From Gigaspora rosea (lineage: Eukaryota; Glomeromycota; Glomeromycetes; Diversisporales; Gigasporaceae): a stretch of DNA of 64,000 nt. The stretch's first letter is position 1; every line of letters begins with the position of its first letter. Both the position numbers and the translations under genes were made by a program. The notes under the pieces are model-generated. The model ran no database searches and was not told the DNA's origin. It worked only from the letters and a program-made list of their open reading frames with translations. The stretch spans positions 20,974-84,973 of the forward strand of contig QKWP01000783.1 in NCBI GenBank assembly GCA_003550325.1. The letters are read 5' to 3'. Below, one piece after another: positions 56,960 to 64,000 of the stretch.

Positions 56960-59600
56960 ATAAAACTAGCTACCCTTAATGTAAAAGGATTAATTAATGC
57001 AAACAAGAGACAAAATACATTCGTTCTTCTTAAATCTTATAACTTGAATATAATTATAATACAGGAAACTAATTTGAAAGATGCAAAACTTAGGGATTTT
57101 TTAAAGCAACAATGGCAATACAAATCTGTATGGTCCAATAAAGCGGCCATCTTAGCAGGAAATAAGAAAGTTAAGTTCATAGATGCACTAATCTCTCATG
57201 ATAACAGAGTTATATCGGTTAAATTGCAATATTAGAGAAGAACGTATAGAATAACAAACGTATATATGCTCTAGTCACAGAAAATAGAGTCAAATTCTTT
57301 GAGAATTGGTCTCTGCCAGGAGAAGAAAATTTAATAGAAATTGTAGCAGGAGACTTTAATACTAATTTTGTCCGGACAAAAATAGAGTTAGCCAAGCAGT
57401 ACAACAACACGATCCCACAAGAAAAACACTACAAAATAAGATAAAAAACTTTCACAATATAGTGGATTACTCAAATGAGAATCCATTTTTGTCATACTTT
57501 CAGAACACTAGGAATAACAGTAGAATAGGAACCTGTATAGACTACATTTTCATAGACAAGAATTGTAAACATAACATATCTGGGGTTAGAACTCGCTTTG
57601 GCAACTCTGATCATCTTTTGGTAAAATGCTCACTATTATTCGGACCAATTAAAAGATATAACATGCAATGGCAGTTTGATACAAACTGCTTCTGGAATGA
57701 AAAATTGATCCAAGAAGTCTTAGCTGAAATTAAAGATCCCATGTCTGCGAATGATTGGGACGGTTGCAAATTGAATATTCAGTCAATAATCAGGGCTTTC
57801 CGGAATCCTAAATTTACAGAAACCAAATTAGAAGAACTCTACAAAAAACTTACTTACCTTAAAATAGTTCGGGCTAGGGAACCAGAGTGAACGCACCTAG
57901 ATAAACAAATAACAAACCTGGCCAACCTTATTGAGGAAGAAAATACAGACCTTGCGGACAAATGGCTCCTTAGATCCAATGCCAAATGGGTGGAGAAAAG
58001 GAAAAGATCGACCAAATACTTCTTCGCTAAGTATAAGGCAAAACAAAGTTACAACAACCTCGATAAAATCCAAGTTCTTGATAACGGAAACTCGAAAGAC
58101 ACAGATGTTCTACAATATATACAACAATTTTATACCAAAATTTACACTTCAGAGTTTATGGATAAATCGAAAGCAGAAAAGTTCGTAAACGGACTACCAG
58201 AAGTCTCAGATTCAATGAATAACAACATGCTCAAACCGATATCAGCAAAGAAAATTGCACAGGTCATTAGCTCTCTCCCAAATAACAAATCACTAGGAAC
58301 AAATGGACTTACTTACGAATTCTACAAACTTACAAGTGAAGCAATAACACCGGTCTAGAAAAGGGTTCAATAAGGTTTTAGTTAGAGGATCCATGTCAAT
58401 TTCCTGGCACAAAAGTCTGATAATGTTAATACCTAAAAAAGGAGAAATTTAACTTTAGTAGAAAACTGGCACCCTATTTCAATGGTCAATGGGGATGTTA
58501 AGATATTCATAAAATTCTCGCAGACAAAAAAAACAAAATCTGTAGTACAATCATACAGAACACTAACAGGGTTTCATCAAGGAAAGGTTTATTGTAGACG
58601 TCGCCATGGATATAATGATTACACTTCGGAACACATGTGACTCAAGTGAACAGTACTAGATTTTTCTAATCGACCAAGCCAAAACTTTTAATAGTGTTAA
58701 TTATGAATTTCTAGCCCTTATAATAGAAAAAAATGAAATTTGACAAGGAAATAATAAAATTAATAAAAAATCTCTTCAAAAGTCAAGTGGCTCATATCAT
58801 TGGGGGCGGGTCCATATCTTCTCCATTCAAGATGAGGCGTGGGGTGAAACAGGGTGATCCTCTTTCTTCTCTGCTCTACATATTAGTATTTGAACCACTT
58901 CTACTAAATATTACAAGAAGATCAGGAGAATACCTCTAGGCTCTCATTGTTTCTTTAAACTTACGGCATACGCCAATTATCTTTTCTTAGTGTTGGCTCC
59001 CTCTCTGACTGGGAGACTATAACAAAGATATTAGAAGGTTATGAAAAAGACTCAAATGCTAAAATAAACAAGAAAAAGTCCAAACTGGTCCCATTAATAC
59101 CTTCCACAGAAAATATAAACCTGCCAGAAGAAGATCACTATGAAAAGATCTCTGAACAAACCCCATTCAAAATACTAGGCTTCGAAGTTTTAAGGGATGG
59201 TTCGCCTAAACAAAGACTATGGGAGAAAACTATCATCAAAATAAAGGCCCAAATAGAGAAACTAAATGCGAGAAACCTATCATTCAGAGGGAAAATAATG
59301 CTGGCCAAGTGCCTAATTTTTCTAGAATGTGGTATACCGCCTACATTCTGCTACTCAAAAGAAAACACGTTTTAGCAATCAATGACCTTATTTCAAGTTG
59401 GATTAAACAAAAATCTAAGCTCCTCTCTAGATATGCGACATTCCAAAAAAACCTGGACGAAGGGGGACTGGGTGCCCCCGTCATCCAGAACATGTTGAAT
59501 GCAAGATATGGAAACGCTTATGTACAGGCAGTTCCACCTGGGCCTGTTTTGAAAGAGGAGTAATTTCAGGGAAAATTAGAGCCAAAAGGAATCTCAGCAC
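56960..59600 (+). pseudogene. LINE-4 ORF2 (endonuclease / RT), broken
   Basis: Endonuclease: KLATLNVKGLINANKR and IIIIQETNLKDAKL (about 56970-57090), FQNTRNNSRIGTCIDYIF (57500-57560) and FGNSDHLLVKC. Pre-RT and RT: STKYFFAKYKAKQS (58005), SLGTNGLTYEFYKL (58290), RRGVKQGDPLSSLLYI (58835) and TAYANYLFLV in place of the YADD box (58960-58990, with a shift). Several stops and frameshifts. Closest in this window to LINE-5. Confidence 0.85.
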
Positions 59601-59916
59601 TCTACAAGCGTTAAAATCAACCCGGTTAGTACAGGAATCAATTGCCTTAAGAAACGCATATTGGGAATACAAACAAAATAAGGTAGTTAAAAAAAATACA
59701 GCAAGGAATACGAATGGGGACTGGTATGAAGAGAGATTCCAAATTAGGGAATCAGCTATAAAGAATACAGATACAGAAAGTTATATTTCCCAAACAGGAA
59801 ATCAAGATACAATGTATGTAGAGGTCACGCAGCACATACAAAAGGAAGATACAACAGAGGTTGTACAAACTAAAACAAGCCCCGCCAACCCGCTAACCCG
59901 GAACCTGTGCTTTTAG
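59530..59916 (+). pseudogene. LINE-4 ORF2 tail joined in frame to an unrecognised coding segment
   Basis: The frame CFERGVISGKIRAKRNLS (LINE-4 ORF2) continues without a stop into an unfamiliar stretch of about 105 residues, STLQALKSTRLVQESIALRN..., then AYWEYKQNK, NTNGDWYEERFQIRESAIKN and EDTTEVVQTKTSPANP, and ends at a TAG (59914-59916). The composition (Glu/Thr/Gln-rich, hydrophilic) and higher GC look like coding DNA. It might be part of a LINE ORF1 N-terminus or of another gene; I cannot assign it. It ends where a CCCGGGTAACC-rich repeat begins. Confidence 0.45.
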
Positions 59917-60282
59917 TGTCTAACCCAGAGTAAATTTTCTTTACTCGGGTGACCTGGATAATTTATTATTTCGGGTGACCCGGGTAATTTATTTATTTGT
60001 TAATAGACAAAATTCATCTAATTGGCTAACATCCATTTAAAAAATGTTTTTTTGATTCTTTTTTTCTTTTTGAACGCTTTAACGAAGAATTAATTAATAT
60101 TTACTATACAAAAAATTAAAGAAAAACTAGACTTCTATTTAAAAGACAATTTATTTGTCATTTACAAGTAGTAAAATCTCTATGGCATGTGCGACAGATA
60201 CAGGGTGTAGGTGAGATTTTCCAGGTCACGTGAACTCCAACTCTCCGACCTACTCCCAGGTGATTGATTTCGTATTACAAAT
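59880..60282. repeat. CGGGTGACCCGG-rich repeat between LINE-4 and LINE-5
   Basis: 59880-60000 carries CCCGCTAACCCGG and CGGGTGACCCGGG motifs like the hAT-like elements at 34893 and 39477; TAGTGTCTAACCC at 59914 might be an end. No matching right end was found. 60000-60180 is AT-rich. Confidence 0.4.
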
Positions 60283-60369
60283 AAGTTTTTTTTTTTAAAT
60301 TTCTTAGCATCGAGACTGAGGCACAGTTGGCGCTCTTTATTATTAATCAAGTGATTTAACTACTTCTAA

Positions 60370-63300
60370 TTACATTAAACTTTAAGACATTATAATGTTG
60401 TTTTATTTTAGGGGATTTCTCCCTTAAATTGAATTGTAACTGCCGGAGTTCCTTTTTGAGCTGGAACTCAGCTTGCCGTATGGCCCTAATTCTAGTTGTT
60501 ACCTCTTCACCCCATTTAGCTTTTGTGAACGAACACCATATTGTGTATATTGTCTGAATATGCATCCACTGAGCAGCTCTTTGTTTCGATCTCCTTTTTA
60601 TGTTACTGGCTTCGAGTGCTTCTTGTATGGAGGACGGGAGGGACATGTTCACCGAACAATCCATCATGTCGTAGGCTAGACGCCAAATTTCTTTACTCAC
60701 GTTATAGTCCATTACAAAATGTTCAATGGTTTGTCTGCTCCCACACACCATATGCAGTCACTGTTGTTTGCTGGGTCCAGGTATCGTGTTCGGTATTCGA
60801 GTGGTAAGGCCCCATGTTGAAGCCGCCAGCAGATATTTAATTTTTTGTTAGTATGTTTTTTTATTTTTAGCCAGCTAAAGTTGTCAGTCGAATTGTTATC
60901 AACCCTTGTATTACTCCCGCTTCTCAATGCATTTAGTCGTCGCACTATCCATTTAACCGTCAGCTCAGGGCCACAAGTCTTGTCAACGTTCATTTCTTCA
61001 AGCGACCATGGCCAATTTCTTGTAGTTGAAATATTGCTGCCTAATTTGATCCATGTACATATGTGACCTCTCTATTCTTTTGGCCAAGCTTTAGTACTTG
61101 TATGACGCTGAGATTCCTTTTGGCCCTAATTTTCTCTGAAATTAACCCCTTTCGAAGCGGGCCCAGGTGGCACCACTCGTACATAAGTGCTTCCATATCA
61201 TTATGAGTCGCGCACTTAACATATTTTGAATGACAGGAGCTCCCAGTCCGCCTTCTTCTGGGTTCTTTTGGAATGTGGCGTATTTGGAAAGAAATCTTGA
61301 TTTATTTTTTATCCAGTTTGAGATTAGGACATTAATTATGGATATGTGTTTTCTTTTGGGAGGGAGAATGTAGGCTGCGTACCACATTCTGGAAAGAACT
61401 AGGGACTTAGCCAACATTATCTTCCCTTTGAACGATAGATTCCTCGTGTTTAACTTCTCATTTTTTTAGTAATTTCCTTCCACAGGCCTTTTTTGGGTGA
61501 ACCGTCTCTCAGGATTTCAAAGCCTAATATTTTAAACGAGGTCTGTTCAGGGACTTTCTTATAGAGTTCCTCTCCTGGTAGGTTTACATTTTCTGCCGAA
61601 GGTGTAAGTGGGATTAGTTTGGACTTTTTTTTGTTTATTCTAGCGTTTAAAGCTTTCTCATATTCTTCTAGCATCTTCGTTAAGGTCTCCCAGTCTGAAC
61701 GGGAGCCCACTCCCAATGAAAGATCATTGCCATATGCCGTAAGTTTGAAGAAGCAGTGAGAGCCCAAGGGTATACCTCTAACTTTTTTGTCAATCTGTAA
61801 TAATAGTGACTCAAATGAGGGTACGTAAAGCGGGAGGGAGAGAGGGTCCCCCCTCGCCCCACATTAAAAGGTGACGATATGGACCTGCCCCCAATAATGT
61901 GTGCTACTTGATTTTTGAAAAGATTTTTTATTAATTCTATAATTTTTCTGTCGAATTTCATCCTTTACATTATAAGGGCCAGGAATTCATGATTAACTCT
62001 GTTAAAAGCTTTCGCTTGGTCGAGTAGAAGGATCCAGTATTGCTCATTTGATTCGCAAGTATTTCGCAGTGTGGTGATTATATCCATGGCGGTATCGACT
62101 ATGAACCTGCCCTTAATGAAGCCCTGCTAGTGTTCTGGTATAACTGCGCCACAAACTTCGTTTATTCTGTCTGCAATTATTTTCATAAATATCTTCACAT
62201 CCCCATTCACCATTGAAATAGAGCACCAGTTTTTTTACTGAGAAAGGTCTTCACCCTTTTTGGTATTAATGTGATTAGACTCTTGTGCCAAGATATTGGC
62301 ATACGGCCCCCTTCCAAGACCTTATTGAATACCCTTTCCAGAACAGGTATTAGTGCTTTACTCGTGAGTTTGTAGAACTCGTAGGAGAGCCTATCAGTTC
62401 CTGGTAATTTATTATTAGGGAGAGAGCTGATAACCCGTGAAATTTCCTCAGTGGTTATTGGTTTTAGCACGTTATTATTCATTGCGTCCGAAACCTCAGA
62501 AAGGTCCTTTGTAAATTTTTTTGCCTCCAATTCATCCATGGATTCTGGGACATAAATCTGCCTAAAAAATTGTTGTATATGCTGCAGGACGTCTACTTTT
62601 TCCAAATTTTCATTACTGAGGACTATGATCTCCTCAAGGTTATTAGAGCTTTGTCACATCTTATATTTGGCGAAAAAATACTTGGTTGATTTTTCCTCTT
62701 TTTCGATCCATCTAGCCTTGGATCTGAGAAGCCATTTATCCGCGAGGTCAGTATTTTCATCTGCTATTTGTTCGTCTAGATGAGTCTATTTCGGGTTCAC
62801 AGCTCGGGTTATTTTTAGTCAAGTCAGTTTTTTGTGCAGTTCCTCTAATTTTGTTTCTGTGGACTTTGGTTTTCGAAAGGCCCCAATTATTGACTAGATA
62901 TTCAATTTACAACCGGCCCAGTTCTGTACGGACGAGGGGTCATTAATTTCGTCTATAACTTCATGATACTATCTTTCATTCCGGAAGCAGTTTTTATCAA
63001 ACTGCCATTGCGCCTTCTGTCTCTTGGCCGGCCCGAACGACAGCGAGCATTCTACCAGGAGGTGGTCAGAGTTGCCAAAGCGAGTTTTCATATTCGAGAT
63101 GTTATGTCCGAAGTTATTATTTATGAATATGTAATCTATACAGGTTCCCATTCTGCTATTGTTCCTAGTGTTTTGGAAGTATGTCAGAAATGGGTTTTCG
63201 TCTGAATGGTCGGATGCATTGTGAAAATTTTCCATCTTCTTTTGCAGCATTTTCCTTGTGGGATCGTGGTGTTGTGGCGCTTAGCTGACTCTATTTTTAT

Positions 63301-63740
63301 TCGGGTAGATATTAGTATTAAAGTCTCTTGCAACGATATCTATTATTTCTCTCTCCTCTGGCGGAGACCAATCCTCTAGAAACTTTACTCTATTTTCTAT
63401 ACTCGGGGTGCATACACATTTGTTATCCTGTATGTCCTCCCCCGGAACTGTATTTTAGTCATTATAACTTTATCGTCGTGAGAAATTACTGTGTTTATAA
63501 ACTTAATTTTTTTGTCTTCTGCTAAAATAGCGGTTTTACTAGACCAGACGGAATCGTATTGCCATTGATGTTTTAAAAAGTCTCTAAGTTTTACATCTTT
63601 CAAATTAGTTTCCTGTATCATAATAATATCCATTTATAGGATTTGAGCAGAACAAATGTATTTTGTCTCTTGTCTGTATTGATTAATCCTTTTACATTGA
63701 GCGTGGCTAATTTGATTCTTTGATTTACGGACATATAAAC
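60370..63740 (-). pseudogene. LINE-5 ORF2 (endonuclease / RT), broken
   Basis: Minus-strand order: KIKLATLNVKGLINTD (about 63740-63690), MIQETNLKDVKLRDFLKHQW (63620-63560), FQNTRNNSRMGTCIDYIF (63190-63120), then RT pieces PGTDRLSYEFYKL (62400-62350) and WHKSLITLIPKRVK. QAKAFNRVNHEF (about 62010-61980) and TAYGNDLSLGVGS follow (61740-61700; the YADD box is mutated to YGND). The C-terminus has a shifted CIWC...IEHFVMDY region (60770-60700), where the last Cys of the finger is lost. Stops near 62130, 61960 and 61450 and several frameshifts. Confidence 0.87.
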
Positions 63741-63764
63741 GTAAAAGGTAAGTACCCTTTTGGG

Positions 63765-64000
63765 TCAATGGCGGTTAGGAGGTATCCGTCCCCCTTGGTT
63801 ACCAAGGGAGGACTCTTCCAACGGACTTCGTTCATTCATACCAAGATTTGTGGTTTTGTTCGAGGTCGGACGTCTATAGGAGACTGTAATAAAGCCATCA
63901 TTTTCAATTTCTTTAGTTTTGGTTAAGGCCTTTGCTGAGGGTTCCATCTGAGTGGTTATCAGAATCAGAGAGCCCATGCTGCTTTGGTGGTCTGTGTATG
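63765..64000 (-). pseudogene. LINE-5 ORF1, C-terminal end (partial)
   Basis: ENDGFITVSYRRPTSNKTTN...GNQGGRIPPNRH ends at 63765 and matches the ORF1 C-terminus of LINE-2 (NDSFTLVKRASNKKRK). The rest lies beyond the window, so whether the full ORF1 is intact is unknown. Confidence 0.7.

Larger units (their letters stand above)
55015..59600 (+). mobile_element. LINE-4, L1-type, plus strand, broken and 3'-truncated
   Basis: Begins near a degenerate 5' motif GCACTCTCTCCAGTACATG (55024). ORF1 and ORF2 follow in order, broken. Similarity to LINE-5 ends just after AGGAATCTCAGC (59600), before the C-terminal zinc finger, so the normal 3' end is missing. No tail or target duplication. Confidence 0.85.
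60283..64000 (-). mobile_element. LINE-5, L1-type, minus strand, continues past the window
   Basis: The 3' end (minus strand) has an A run (plus T run 60283-60296) and the hairpin/TTGGCGCTCTTT tail at 60300-60345, as in LINE-1 and the SINE at 8332. ORF2 and the C-terminal end of ORF1 follow. The 5' end is outside the window. It lies tail to tail with LINE-4, separated by about 700 bp. Confidence 0.88.

Overview
The window looks like a very AT-rich, repeat-dominated nuclear contig from an early-diverging fungus. An arbuscular-mycorrhizal, Rhizophagus-like genome is my best guess. The grounds are a fungal-style two-finger GATA factor with a polyglutamine tract and a short GT-AG intron, L1-type LINEs with RRM/zinc-knuckle ORF1 proteins, a SWIM-type MULE transposase, and TTAGGG-like motifs. 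The taxon is inferred from these features and was not tested by any search. I found no rRNA, functional tRNA, CRISPR or bacterial-type operon.

Only one host gene is evident: a GATA transcription factor on the minus strand (45864-47745, two exons), set in about 6 kb of mostly unique DNA studded with long poly(A)/poly(T) tracts. Almost everything else is mobile DNA. Five L1-type LINE copies can be recognised. LINE-1 (10159-15761, minus) is full length with a 16-bp target duplication but has broken ORFs. LINE-2 (27176-32550, minus) is full length with both ORFs open and a 15-bp target duplication. LINE-3 (24707-40657, minus) is decayed and expanded to 16 kb by insertions. LINE-4 (about 55015-59600, plus) is broken. 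LINE-5 (60283 to the window end, minus) is also broken. The names LINE-1 to LINE-5 are local labels.

Layout. 1-1560: a three-layer nest (TIR element > tRNA-derived SINE > hAT MITE). 2066-5889: a MULE-type element with a decayed transposase. 6063-10140: TIR elements, two tRNA-headed retroelements (one with a 25-bp target duplication and a LINE-like 3' tail) and a 12-bp minisatellite inside a dispersed repeat. 10159-15761: LINE-1. 15780-24700: AT-rich DNA with palindromic MITEs, tandem repeats, a 1.8-kb TIR element carrying a repeat array, and a pogo-like MITE. 24707-40657: LINE-3, holding a 9-bp-TSD TIR element (which holds intact LINE-2 and a Harbinger-like MITE), an hAT-like element, a TIR element filled with a palindromic satellite, and a MITE that itself holds a second hAT element. 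41-45 kb: MITE, SINE and simple repeats. 45.8-51 kb: the GATA gene and its flanks. 52.9-54.1 kb: a TIR element with inverted telomere-like repeats. 55-64 kb: LINE-4 and LINE-5 tail to tail.

The main interest is the readable insertion history. Target-site duplications give the order of events. The intact LINE, plus SINE and LINE copies sharing a 3' tail, suggest that a LINE machinery of this type has been, or still is, mobilising elements here. I did not find a convincing novel host defence or metabolic system.
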